Assembly (NCBI RefSeq): GCF_018691265.1
Contig: NW_024881329.1
Coordinates: 186,001-250,000 of the forward strand
Direction of reading: 5' to 3'
Source: Tyto alba
Lineage: Eukaryota; Chordata; Aves; Strigiformes; Tytonidae
DNA length: 64,000 nt
Shown here: positions 1 to 11,023 of the stretch, one piece after another
How positions within the stretch are numbered: the stretch's first letter is position 1
How the letters are laid out: every line of letters starts with the position of its first letter
Program-made: the position numbers and the translations under genes
The notes under the pieces: model-generated
Told to the model about the DNA's origin: nothing
The model's database searches: none
Seen by the model: only the letters and a program-made list of their open reading frames with translations

Positions 1-579
1 GGGAATACAAGATCTAGATCAGGGAAAAGGCATTTTATGTGATCTGAAGATTCCTTTTTTTATGAGGACAGATAATAATACCATCTTTTCTGAATAGAAA
101 CACCTGTCATCAATATCCCAAACAAGCAATTTTTACTTAGAATTACAATACTGCCTTTTTTGCTCATTCATCCCAGGGAAGAAGTAATTTGTATTTCTAT
201 GAGATGCATTTTACTTTCTTGCCCAATTTAGCAGCTCTTAGAGTACTATTCAGAGAGCCCATGCTTGAGCTCAATGCTCAACAGTGTAAAGGAGTGTTTA
301 GGGCTCCTTCTTCACAGTGGCGGAACAAACAAGCTAGTACTTTGTCCACAGTAAATATACATGCCAATAATTCATAATATATTTGAATTATCTCAGGCCC
401 TTAGTATTAATCATAAAGACTCTTTGTTTCAAATGCAAAGTTGATGCAATAAACACTGGATTGATATTTTCAGTAGTGAGAATTTTTTCACTTGGGCAGA
501 TGCAAATTGTTTAGAAAATTATGCCAAAGAGGTACAGAATTTTGTTTCCTAGACACAAAGAAAATTAACAGGTCTCTTG

Positions 580-670
580 AAAGTCTTTTTTAACAATTTA
601 ATTGAAATACAAATGTACCACTCATTTCTTTGTTACTATTCTACAGCATACACTTGCCACAAAATTGCTT
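580..670 (-). other. GAL: GAL 3'UTR and ATTAAA poly(A) signal (predicted)
   Basis: Below the predicted stop, the minus strand carries ATTAAA at 602-597 followed by a U-rich run, giving a short 3'UTR of about 90 bases. This depends on exon 6 being right. Other AATAAA signals on this strand at about 1040, 1105 and 870 lie inside the proposed intron 5. Confidence 0.45.
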
Positions 671-732
671 CTAATTTGTTGTATGCAAAGGTAAGAGTAT
701 AGAAGTTTCAGATTCATCGAATTGTCTGCTTT
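671..732 (-). CDS. GAL: GAL terminal coding exon 6 (predicted)
   Basis: Inferred from signals, not from sequence identity. The acceptor TTCTCTGTCTCAG just above 732 is the best on this strand below exon 5. Its phase completes the split codon as Glu, the first residue of this exon in mammals. The frame runs ESRQFDESETSILLPLHTTN then TAG at 673-671. Total precursor length becomes 120, close to human. It shares little beyond the leading Glu and an acidic/Ser/Thr-rich stretch with mammalian C-termini, which are themselves poorly conserved. Intron 5 would be 880 bp (733-1612). Confidence 0.6.
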
Positions 733-3700
733 CTGAGACAGAGAATTCCTCAAATATTTGCAGTCAAAGTAACTTTTTTCCCTCCTGTTGTTTTCTTCAC
801 AAATACATATTATGTCTTTGGACATTTTGTAGATAGCTTTAGAAAGGCTGAAGAGGTTTATAAAAGCTCAGAATTGTAGGTTTATTTTGTTTTTTAAAAA
901 GCAAAACTAATGAAAACTCAGAAGCAGCCAGATTTGTCTTCACCTAACACTATAATAAAGTTATCATTCTTATAGAATCAGCTGTAAGCTCAGTTTTACA
1001 ATTCTTGTCACAGTTTTGAGACTCCACAGTGTTTTTATTAGAGCATTTTGAGCTGTTTGATAAGACTCAGCTTAGTGTTGTTGCAATTTTATGCTGTGAC
1101 TTTATTGTAGAATACATGTAGAAAGGGAGATGTATTTCTTTTGTCATTAACAAGTGTTTCAGAATTTCAACCAACTGTTCTTGGCATTAAACTGAGGTCT
1201 TATTCCATTTGTTATTGAATTGTTTTACATTAACTCCCGTGTAATCAGACTGGATTTAGTTTGTCTTCAGCAACAAACTAAACTTAATTTGGCTTCTAAA
1301 AGCTGGGTCCGTACAATTTTAGCAGCAGCAATTATTATTTTCACAGTGTCTAGAGTAATCAAATGGTATTAGAACCCAGCTATGTTGAATACCCATTAAC
1401 CTGCAGTTTGGCAGAACTACCTGCACTCTCTCAGTCAGACCTATTCCTAAATGCACTAAAATGGAATTGACAGTTCCTCCCTGCCTCCAGAGATGCTGTT
1501 CAAAGTCTTGCACTCTCAAATCTGTAGCAGACTTGTGCATTCAAGGATAATCCTATCTTCTCATGAAATTTCACACCAGAAAATATGAAAGATTAAAAAG
1601 GTATTCACCAACCTTTAAGATGCAGGTAAGTCAAAAATTCAATTACTGTGCGCACAATGTTTTCATTAGCCAGTGGTCTTCCAAGATTCCCTATAAAACA
1701 AGTTGGTTGTTAATTAACATTAACATGGTATAAAGATGTGTTGTATGTGACATTGTGGCTAGGTTTATGAGTACTCTGAAAAACAGCTATCTTAAATTTC
1801 CTTTTCCTTAATATCCTTAATGGAAAACCTCATTTCATGGAAAAGCAAAGCCAAGTTAATGTAGGTAACTGCAATTCTCAGAATCAAAAATGCCCAGCTT
1901 TGTATGCTATTGCTGTATAGGAGCTGCTTTGACATCTCACTGGTCATGGTCTTTAAGGCCTTATGAGTTCTGTTGTAGAAGAGAGTTATCCTCTGTTATC
2001 AACTCTCCCCTTTGCGTCCACTAGCCTGAGATTGAAGAAAAATGTAAATTTAGCAAAACAGTTAAAAAGTCTTCATGTAGTCTGGCTTTGTTCTCAATAA
2101 GCCGCTCAAGTGATATAGAAGTGATTTGTAGCCCAAAAGCTAGGCCTGGAACTTTACTAAAAGCTCAGAAAGGTATGTTCTTGCAGATGTATCTAATACA
2201 ATATACTCTTTTATCTTGTGGGAGTAGGCCTTTTTAAATGGCCCAATTTATCAAGCTCCCTGGGGACTTGTTATTGCACTTTGGGAGGCTGAGAAGTAGT
2301 TTTTCTGTGTCTATTAGTGAAAAAGAAAAAAAAAAAAAAAAGGAGACATCTTGATTTTATCAACAGGACAGATAATTGCTCTGTATTAGAGAACAAATGG
2401 TAGGTAATTTCCCTAAGATTTTTAGTTCTCTGCATACAGAACGGATGGATACCAGTATCTGCTGACAGTTCATTATTACATCACTGAAAAATATTGTTCT
2501 TTGATGTTATCGTAGGGGATGTTTTTAATCTCAGAAAATAGTCTGAAAGACTGACTGCAGCAGGTGAATGTTTGGAGGAATTCTTCCATAATGGAAGAGA
2601 AGATTCAGGCTTCCAGTGATATACAGGTCAGAAGGCAGACCGAGCTCTGCAGCACAAATAAAAAATATTGATGGGGAGTGGTAAGGGACATGAAGGTTGC
2701 TGGTATATAGAGTGTAAGTATTTAAGAACACATTTAAGAAATTTGCATCTAAAAGTCTTGTCTTCCAGTCTTCGAATTGACACAAAGATGTTGTTATTAA
2801 TAATACCTGTATTATTTGAAGTCTTCCTTAATTTAATTTTTATTCCCACCTAACCTGTTAAGAATTTTTGTGGTGATTAATCATTATTATATTAGTAGTT
2901 TGTTGACCCAGATTTTATTACCTATGTAGTAATTATTGGATAGATATTTTTCTTTAGTGACTTGAGCATATTGTACATGTGTATTTCTATATACTCTGCT
3001 ATTGACCTTAATTCTGTATAGCAAATTAATTGCAGACTCTAGCAAAGAAACAGTTATGCTCTTGGAATTTAAAGATTTTCCTAATTAAGCTCATAGATTT
3101 TTTTTTTTTTTTTCACCTCAACCTAGTGTTATGTAACTAATACAGTTTACAAATTCTTCTGTATTATCTGGAGAGCTTGTGAATTTTGCAGCATTCCTTC
3201 AAGGAGAAAGAGTAGTCCTTTGCATGAATTCTTTGTGTATATATATTATCATTTTAAGATAATTTTGTAAATAATCAGCATAATTTAGCTAAAAAAATAA
3301 TTTTCAATTAAAATAAGAATTCTGACTACCTTATCCCTTTTTTAATATTCAAATCTTCTTTGAATGGGAACTCTATAGTAAACTTTAGCTTCAAATAAAC
3401 CTTTTGATGACAGAAAAGCATCTAAAATGACATTCATAACAGAGGCAGTTATATAATTTTCAGGTCCCATCCAGACAAGTTTGGTTGGGTTCACCTGTAA
3501 TTGTGGAGGTGCAGCAGCACCTGGCAAGAGTTCCATAACTCTTAAAGATCATGTTCCCGGAAAGGAACTGGTAGCATATCCACAAATGGCAACATGTTGC
3601 AATGTGAGCTGCACGTGTGGATTACAAATGCCTTCTTTCATGTTGTTTCTGACTGGGAAAATACTATTTTTACAGCAGTGTTTGAGGAAGTAGGTTCTTC

Positions 3701-6700
3701 CTTCCCTCCTCCCCCTTTTTCGAAAAAACACCACACACCAAAACCCCACTATGTAACTTTGCAATCCTGAGAATGTAACAACTAAGACAGGTACTAATGT
3801 AACTGCTGTATTTACAAAGTCATTATGTCCATGAAATTGTAATTAAGCACATTTCATTTTTTTATTAACTTACTTGGTGTTAGCTACATATGCTTTGTGC
3901 TAAGCGGATTTAAAATAGGCTGCAAGAGCTCTGGAGCTGGGACTTTACCTTCCCCCATTGGTGCCGCGATGGGTGCAGTAGTACTCGAGTGCATACTGCT
4001 CGCTTTGGTTGCAGGGAGGAACAGATTGCTCCTTGACAATCTGAAGATGAGAATCATCCCAGCTCACTTCAGAGCAGCAGATTTAGTTTCTCCTCAGGAG
4101 AAAGAAACAGGCTTTTTCTAGAAATTTCTACATCTTATCCTGAAGTAGGTATTCAAACTAAATCCTAAAAGTGCCAGCTTCTCTTCAAAAAGGGAGTCTA
4201 GACATATATTTTAGAGGCCCGGCTTTGTATGATGAATCCAGAATAAGGCTGCATCATTTTCATTGCCATTTACTAAATTCTGGTACAGGCAACCTCACCA
4301 CAGTACGTTGTTTTGACTTTGGTTTTGACCAGGTTCTGAATCTTTTAATGAAAATAATCTATTTTGTTTAAACATGGGAAATATTATGAGACATAAAATG
4401 GATTTTTTTTTCAATAGTAAAGACTCTTACAACATAACCAGTGCCAGAGAGTTCTGAGGTCTAGTTACAGACTAGAATATCAGAATTAAAAAATATATAT
4501 ATATTTGTCAGTTTCTATAGCTTTCCCTACTGAAAGATTTCATTATAGGTGTACTTCTTTGCTGAAAAAAATCAACTTAAGTGTCTAGGGTGATATTTGA
4601 AATACTTATTTGAACTTATAAAAAGAAAAATCTAGGTTTATTCAAAGTAATACCATCTATTATACTTTAAAAGCAACATAATTATGGTACTTTTCCCTAG
4701 TCATCAAGATGCTTTAAACTATGACGATGCACAAAGAGCATACTGAATGGCCAAATTTCATTTTTCTTCCTTTCATATGTTTATTAGGATTTTTATCAAA
4801 GTGCAGGAATAACCTTGTATCTAGGTAGTTGGTGAACTCAGTAACAATAAATAAATTACCAAACATAAAAAACAAATCAACAATACAAACTTTCAGAATT
4901 TCATTACCTGTTTTAATATCCTCATCAGGCTGTATTTCACGTTTACCAGTGAAACCATGTTTGTCATTAAAAGACCTGTGGTTATCTACTGCATCTGGTA
5001 AATAAATTAAAAATCAGAGGAGTTAATTGACAACAATCTTTGCTACATTGCTTGCTTTTCATGGATTTCAAAAGATCATGTTGGGCACTTTCAATGTACA
5101 AAATGACAAAGAAGCAATTAACGTGTCACTAAAGATAATCTTTCTTCTGAATTTGTGCTTATGATTTACATCATTCACAGACCCAGTCCTGTACTACATA
5201 GTTGCTGAAGCTGTTACTAAGTTCAGAGGAAGTTGTAAAGAAGATGTAAGTTTGTACATTTACATGTAATTAGGGAAGTTGTTTTTGCTACTCTCCGTTA
5301 TTTTTAGAGAATGTTGCCAATGACTTTGCTTAACAGAAAACTGCAGATAAGTTTACATGAATAACCTTCAAAAACATCTTACATGCCCCTGTTGGCTCTT
5401 CTCTCCCCCTTACAATGGGCATTTCCTTTATCAGTAAAAGCTGATGAATACAACCTGCAACAAAGGATGATTCCTATCATCTAGTCTTAGATAAATGGCA
5501 CTTTGACAAGCACATTTCCTCACAGTGTCTTTGCCAATTTGGACAGATCTGCTTCAGGGCAAATATACTTCCAGTTATATTAACTGGTTAATTCTCTTAA
5601 GACGCGTTAATATTTTTTTTTTTTTTTTGTATTCTTAAGGTTAGTTGACAATAATAAAAAGAGTCATAGTAAGTATCTGTAGTATTGTCGTGTATTACTG
5701 AGACTGAAAATATAAAAACATTGGTAATGAGTGCTATTACATTAACAAGAAATAATGGTAGAAGCACAGATATTTGAGACAGCTTAGCACTGCATTTCAC
5801 TTTTCTTATAATTTACATTTGTGATTATCCATCTTTGTAAACCAATGTGTTCCTGTATTTTAACCACCTTGTACATTAAATATTTTTCACAATGAACTGC
5901 TAATGTTTACAGTCATGAGTTTGCATGTTATTTTTTTAATTTGTTTTGCTTTAATTAAAATAAAATAAAAAGTATAATAAAGCCAGGCAGCAAAGCCATT
6001 TTCAAATAGATTTAAAGGTGAAATCTGAAAAGCATCAAAAAGTGCCAAAATGCCACATTTTGTCTTTCTTCCCTTGATATCTAAGATGCTATAAGATTTT
6101 GTAACACTTCTGGTGGGGGTGGGGAGGGAGGAGGAAGAATATTTGTCATATGAAAATTGCCATTCAAAAGCACAAAGCACAAAAGCACCTGATGTGCCTC
6201 TGGATATAAAGCCTCCCAGCACAGCTCTGCTTTAGAAAAGAGCAGTTACTGTCTATGACAACTCAATTCTGTAATAGGCATGTAACAAATATTTAAACAA
6301 GTATTTTCTCAAACAAGCTTCTCCAGTTTTACAGGTTTGGACAAAATTACTGTATTAATCAGAAAAGTGAGTAGCATACCACAGCAAACTGGTTTACAAG
6401 AAGAAAAAAAATACTGCTTGACTTACGTGGCCCAAGTAGGTAACCAGCACTATTCAAAGTCCAGCCCCTTTTCTCTTTTGCCTTGAAGAAAAGAATGCAA
6501 ATATGTTATTGCATGAACTACAAAGTGCTTTCTGAAGACAGAGCAAACAGGACCCAGTTGGACATATTCTTAGCAGAAAGTGCTTTCCAAAGGCTCGAAA
6601 TCACAAAATACTGTAAAAAATAAAAGCCAATAATATTGAAGTTCACCAAGTATCAATGGTGAACTCTTGTACCCTCCCCATTTAAGTCAATAGTTTTGCT

Positions 6701-7259
6701 GTCGACACCCATGTGGTACAAACATTTCATACCACGTAACTGAAACTGCAAATCACACTTTGGAGGCAGAAATTTTAACTTTATACTCCAAGTTTGTATT
6801 ACCACCTGATAATTGCCTTAGCGGACAGCAATGTTTTCTTTTAATTGTTTGGATTTACATGACAGCCCCTTTATAAAAAAGTCCATATGTAGACCCCTTT
6901 TCTGAGTCAGATGGGACATCCATTCAGTTTTGGTCTATAAACTAGACACTCTCTTTTCTCCTTTAGTCATCTTATTTGTTACAAGGGAGCTAGTGTTCAA
7001 AAGCCCCAAATTCTTAATTAAAAACCTGTTCACTGCCCGAAGTTATTTTAAAAGTGCTGCATGTTGTCCAACCCATATATACACAGTGCGTATCGCTGCA
7101 GGGTTTGCTGTTACCTGCCAGCCGAGACAGGGATGCTGCCCGATGGGCAGGAGCTTCAACAGCGAGACCCGTACTTACTGAGAAAACCAGTCCGAACGCT
7201 TCTGACAGGGCGGCGAAGAGGATTAAAGACAGAAACAGGAAACTAGCACACCTCTGCAT
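671..7259 (-). CDS. GAL: Preprogalanin (galanin/GMAP precursor), five coding exons
   Basis: Secreted neuropeptide precursor. Joining 7179-7259, 6427-6481, 4908-4994, 1613-1690 and (predicted) 671-732 on the minus strand gives 120 codons plus stop, close to the 123 residues of human GAL. Seen in order: hydrophobic signal peptide (residues 1-19, then EAFGLVFS), a short pro-segment ending in the dibasic KR at 31-32, mature galanin at 33-61 beginning GWTLNSAGYLLGP and ending KHGFT, then G62-K63-R64 (amide-donor glycine plus dibasic cleavage site), then galanin message-associated peptide from 65 with the conserved block NIVRTVIEFLTYLHLK at 85-100. All introns are GT-AG and all phases fit. Known for the family: galanin is released from neurons and endocrine cells and acts through GALR1-3. 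The first four coding exons are essentially certain; the terminal exon is inferred. Confidence 0.95.
1613..1690 (-). CDS. GAL: GAL coding exon 5: GMAP core
   Basis: 78 bases, acceptor TTTATAG before 1690. The donor is the weaker AAAG|GTTGGT at 1613/1612. It encodes NLGRPLANENIVRTVIEF followed by LTYLHLK, the most conserved part of GMAP. Reading through the donor would give only Gly-Trp then stop, so a further exon is expected, as in other vertebrates. Confidence 0.95.
1691..4907 (-). other. GAL: GAL intron 4
   Basis: The largest GAL intron, mostly AT-rich with poly-A/T tracts at about 2327-2341 and 3098-3113. A denser CpG-containing block at about 3900-4085 stands out from the rest. No repeat family recognised. 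Confidence 0.8.
4908..4994 (-). CDS. GAL: GAL coding exon 4: galanin 14-29 and GMAP start
   Basis: 87 bases, acceptor TTACCAG before 4994, donor GTAATG at 4907. It completes His14 and encodes AVDNHRSFNDKHGFT, then GKR, then the start of GMAP (EIQPDEDIKT) and the first base of a glycine codon. The Thr29-Gly-Lys-Arg arrangement predicts a C-terminally amidated 29-residue peptide, as known for chicken galanin. Confidence 0.97.
4995..6426 (-). other. GAL: GAL intron 3
   Basis: Splits codon 14 of mature galanin. AT-rich, with a T-tract at about 5615-5630. Nothing else recognised. Confidence 0.8.
6427..6481 (-). CDS. GAL: GAL coding exon 3: KR site and galanin 1-13
   Basis: 55 bases, acceptor TTCAAG at 6482 and donor GTAAGT at 6426-6421. 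It encodes AKEKR, the dibasic processing site, then GWTLNSAGYLLGP, the near-invariant receptor-binding N-terminus of galanin, with one base of the next codon (His14). The exon border inside galanin matches the known gene structure of GAL. Confidence 0.97.
6482..7178 (-). other. GAL: GAL intron 2
   Basis: 697-bp intron between the signal-peptide exon and the galanin exon, with GT-AG ends. No repeat or RNA gene seen. Confidence 0.8.
7179..7259 (-). CDS. GAL: GAL coding exon 2: signal peptide
   Basis: 81 bases, phase 0 at its 3' border. The acceptor CTTCCAG abuts the ATG at 7259-7257 and the donor is GTAAGT at 7178-7173. It encodes 27 residues starting MQRCASFLFLSLILFAALS, a typical signal peptide, followed by EAFGLVFS. 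This start is chosen because it is the first ATG after a good acceptor and gives the hydrophobic core expected of preprogalanin. Confidence 0.95.
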
Positions 7260-7276
7260 CTGGAAGATAAAATAAA

Positions 7277-7390
7277 TAAACAGAACAAAACAAACAAAAC
7301 AAACAAACAAACAAACAAAACAACAACCAAAAAAAAAAAAAAAAAAAAAAAAGGCAAACAAAAACCCAAACAAAACCAAAACCAAAACGC
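7277..7390. repeat. (AAAC)n and A24 tract in GAL intron 1
   Basis: Simple repeat of AAAC/AAAAC units with an uninterrupted run of 24 A at 7329-7352 and flanking ACAAAACC-type units. It fills about half of the 236-bp intron between exons 1 and 2; on the coding strand it is a (GTTT)n/T24 tract. Confidence 0.95.
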
Positions 7391-7495
7391 TCCGAGTTAC
7401 GGCTCCGCCCTCCCTGGAGCCCGCAGGCGTCCCCGCCGCGGGTGGGAAGCGTGGGTGACCCTTCTTCCCGCGGGGCAGGGCGGCCCCGGGGGTAC

Positions 7496-7618
7496 CTTGA
7501 GCCGGGGCGCGGCGGCCGGTCCCCGGCGGGTCCCGGCGGTGCTGGCGGGCGCGGGGGGGACCGGTCCCACGGCGGCGGAGCAGCCACTACTGCATGTCCA
7601 CGGCACGAGCGGAACTCG
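7496..7618 (-). other. GAL: GAL exon 1 (5'UTR, predicted)
   Basis: Non-coding first exon predicted from the TATA-like box at about 7650 to a candidate donor reading AAG|GTACCC at 7496/7495. No in-frame coding is needed because exon 2 starts exactly at the initiator ATG, as expected if the leader is in a separate exon. The 5' end is approximate and the donor is not a strong consensus, so exact borders are uncertain. Confidence 0.5.
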
Positions 7619-7770
7619 ACGCGCCCACCCGCGGCTCCCGCCGCCCTTTATGGGCTGCGGCGCGATCGCGCGGGGGCGGGGGGGGGGTGGAGGGAGGGGG
7701 AAACCGGGCCGCCCACCCCTCCGTTCCGCCTCCCCTGGGTCATCTCCCCCTCGCCAACCCACTGCCTTGT
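7497..7770 (-). promoter_or_regulatory. GAL: GAL CpG-island promoter
   Basis: Abrupt GC- and CpG-rich block in an AT-rich neighbourhood, immediately upstream of GAL exon 2. On the minus strand a CATAAA TATA-like element lies at 7652-7647, which would put the start site at roughly 7615-7625. A GC-box-like GGGGGCGGGG run lies at about 7672-7681, just upstream. The galanin gene of mammals also has a TATA-like, GC-rich promoter. The start site is inferred from spacing only. Confidence 0.7.
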
Positions 7771-7869
7771 GGCTCATGCCCTCTGTTCTTGCATCACAGC
7801 AGAAGGAGCCGAGACAAAACTCCGTTATTGTACTTCCTCGCTGCTTTCTGCTTTGTATCTGAGATATCT

Positions 7870-7871
<2 letters not shown>

Positions 7872-7900
<29 letters not shown>
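7872..7900. repeat. T29 homopolymer upstream of GAL
   Basis: Uninterrupted T run on the plus strand about 250 bp upstream of the predicted GAL start site, at the edge of the CpG island. A second, T26, lies at 8076-8101. Confidence 0.95.
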
Positions 7901-8070
7901 GGTGTGTATGTGAAAGCCTAGGGATGTAGCTGTCCCCCGCGAGTAGACTAGCCTCAGCCTGTTAATCTACAACCAGTGAAGTTTCACCAAGTTTGCTTAT
8001 TTTAGTTGTGGTTACAGCTGGCATAGGGATGGGCAAAACTGAATTACAAGGCACAGATTCCAATGTTAAT

Positions 8071-8075
<5 letters not shown>

Positions 8076-8101
<26 letters not shown>
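8076..8101. repeat. T26 homopolymer
   Basis: Second long T run, about 180 bp beyond the first. Such runs can mark old retroelement tails, but no element is recognisable next to it. Confidence 0.95.
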
Positions 8102-11023
8102 CCCTGCCAAATTGTATTTTCTCTGCAACAGGTGAGTTTATTCACTACAGGTCCCTCAAATTCATCTCTCAGTAAGAAAAGCATCAGATGTTGCACAGCA
8201 TAAGTTGTACTTCCAGCTCCTTTTTCTGAGGCTGCTTAAGATTCTCTACAAACTTTTACATGGTGTGTATGTGAACTTGAATGCAGAGCCAAGACAGCTA
8301 TCAAACAACACAATACATCTATCGTTCACCAGTTTAAAAGCAAATAGTCTTTTACTTCAATGTAGCATAATGTTCATGGTCCAGGCTAGAAGCAAAAGCT
8401 GTGTCTTATAGTTCTGTTTGCTGCTCTCATCAGGCGCAGTAGGGTTATAATAGTCTAGTCATGTCATTGGATCTCTGATCTAAAACTGCTTGAATAAAGT
8501 TTCTTTTATACAGTTCTTAAATTCTAATGTACATAAATGGGAATCTCAACTTTGCAGATTTTATTTGATGCTTTTTATCATTTGTTGAGGATGTTCTGTC
8601 AGCCATTGCATGATCCTCACAATTCAGGCTAGATAGATCTGGAAAATAGCAGTATCATTTTTGCAAAGTGTTGTTTTCCTTTACCTTATTAAAAATGCAC
8701 TTCTGGCTGAGATTTCCTGTCTTTCAACTGTTACCTCCCCAAAACTAATTTTTGAAACTTGAAGCTTCTCTGTGACACAAAATGTTTTCTTTGTGTTATT
8801 CAAATGAAACCACAAAACTTATATCAAGTGTCAAAATTTACATTCAAACAGTATGACTAAAATGTGTTAATTCTGATATCTTTGACTACAGTTTGTTCTC
8901 CAGGTTCCTGTAAAAATTAATTGAAAAAGTGTATTTTAACCTGTAATTTTTACTCCAATTTTTCATCATGATACTTGCATCCTGTCAAATTACAGAGGAA
9001 AATGATCTCTTCATCTCCACTAGAGTCAGATGCAAAAGAGAGCCTCTTTGTATACTCAAAGGCTTAATCCATCACTTGCTCATCATATTTTTTGTCTAAA
9101 TCTATCTTTATGTTACTGTCAATTAAATAATTTTATCAGTCATTCCTACAATTGATGTTCTCATTCCCTCAATTTCCCTTGTCAAGAATGCTATTAGTCT
9201 TCTTTTATTCCGTAGGAATTTTAAATCTCACTGCTCAGACAGAAGAATTAGACTGAAGCCTGACTTCTCTAGCTTAGCTTGAAAAACGGCCATCTCTGTG
9301 ACTACATGGTTTTCTTTTCTTATTGAGGTTGACCCTTCAATGTACTAATTCCTTCATAGATTTATTAATTGTTTGGTTAATTGTAAAGGCTTAGTGCAAT
9401 TTACAGCAGCTGTTATCTTACGCCTAGTCCTCACCAGAGGTTCACAATCAAACTCACAATGAAGATCATGTAATATTTACTCAGGTCAATAGAACAATAA
9501 GCACTGATAACAAAACTAGCTCTAATGTCTCTAAATTGATACATGAGAGACAGTAAAACCATCAGCCATCTCATACAACGACATGTACTCTGTTCTGTAA
9601 TTGTAACTGCATTTCATAATAATTAAATGAAAACACAGGGGAGAATACTATTGTCAGCCAGAGCTACAAATTTTTAAGGAAATGATAATATGGATTAAAC
9701 AAATGAGAGTATTGATTGAGCCTGGGGAAAAAAAAAAAAAAAAAAGAATTGAATTTTGGCACTGGAGATGTAATCCTGAGAACAAGTGATAAATCCTAAG
9801 AATCCAACTATGTGTTTAATGGTAAAAATTTCCATTATATACAGTTGATAAGGTAGGATGACCTATTTTATTTTCAATTCATGAAAACCATAAACTATCG
9901 AGATTAGTTACTTTATGTAATATTCAGGAAAAACACTGAATAAAAACGGATTTTACAGTAGATTTTGAGAGGGTCTGCAGTGGCCCCTCTTTTCTCATTA
10001 CTGAGACATAATGAATAAAGCAGGAAAAAGTGTGTCTGCTATTTCTGTGTTGAAGTTGTATAGCTAGGTTTGGCTTCAGCAACTTACCAGTAAATATTAA
10101 AATCAAATATTAAAAACCACTGCATTCATAGTCTGTCTGCCTGAAAAATGAGTGATGTTTTTTTCTACTTCCTAGGTAAAATCATGTGTGAACACATTGT
10201 TTAAGACCAACCTCAAGTACTTACACAAAATCTCCAATATTATATGAGCAATGGCAATGAATTCTAAACTTGGGAGATAAGGTACCAGAAAAAATTGCCT
10301 CCCATACACTGGAGTATGGGAGTCCAGTGAAATACTGACATTACAGAAAGTAAATGTTTTATTGGGGAAGTGTGATCATCCAGCTAACTAGAAACGATTC
10401 TTTGGAGAATTTTGAAGTTGTCTGCCCTTAGATCTGATTAAATATTTACCAGGGGACCATTGACATGCAGTGACACCGGTAGCTTGTGTTACTGTTTTTT
10501 CTGTATCGAAAACAATTTTAGATATTTTGAGATCAGTGTTTTAACCCTGAGTACAGCAATTTACCATAACTGAGCATGGAGATCACAAATGCAAGGCTTT
10601 CTGTGGATAAATCTAATCCTGAGCAGGAAAGGCACAAATTTCTTTCCAACAGAGCATGGGCATTGACAGATCTGAGAATCTAGAAGCAATGAGGCATCCC
10701 AGTTGCCCACAAGGCTGTGAATTGCTTCACTGATCTAAAGATTTTATGCTGTTTTGGTGGTAAATGAGGACATTGTCACAGACCTGAGAAGTTAGAGTTT
10801 TTCTTTCTGTTCAACAGAATTACCCCACCCTTCAATATTTGCTACTCAGCTGCTTATTGTTAAACTAAGCAGAGATAAGTTGAAGATGACACTTTGCATT
10901 TATCTGAAGATGAGATAGAACCTCAATATGCAACTATAATTTTGAAAGTGGTTTGATTTTTAAGTCTTCAAGAAACCTCCTGATTATTTTTTTCCCTCAC
11001 ACGTATAGAACTTGTTTATTCTT
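8102..11023. other. AT-rich intergenic DNA upstream of GAL
   Basis: No gene seen. Contains an A-tract at about 9727-9744 and a small perfect hairpin at 10299-10322 (9-bp arms CTCCCATAC/GTATGGGAG, 6-base loop). Could hold GAL enhancers, but I recognise none. Confidence 0.7.

Noticed and set aside
1319..1540. 73-codon minus-strand frame considered as the last GAL exon
   Set aside because: An acceptor with the right phase exists (CTGCTACAG), but the frame would add about 70 residues unlike any galanin precursor. The acceptor at 732 gives a normal length.
5887..6222. 111-codon minus-strand frame in GAL intron 3
   Set aside because: No splice-consistent role, no homology recognised, ends in an AT-rich hydrophobic tail. 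Judged chance.
7397..7921. Open frames of 110-159 codons in the CpG island
   Set aside because: Compositional by-products of the GAL promoter/5'UTR; some run into homopolymers (poly-Phe). Real GAL coding starts at 7259.
10299..10322. Short perfect hairpin considered as a microRNA or terminator
   Set aside because: The stem is only 9 bp, far too short for a pre-miRNA, and rho-independent terminators do not apply in a vertebrate.
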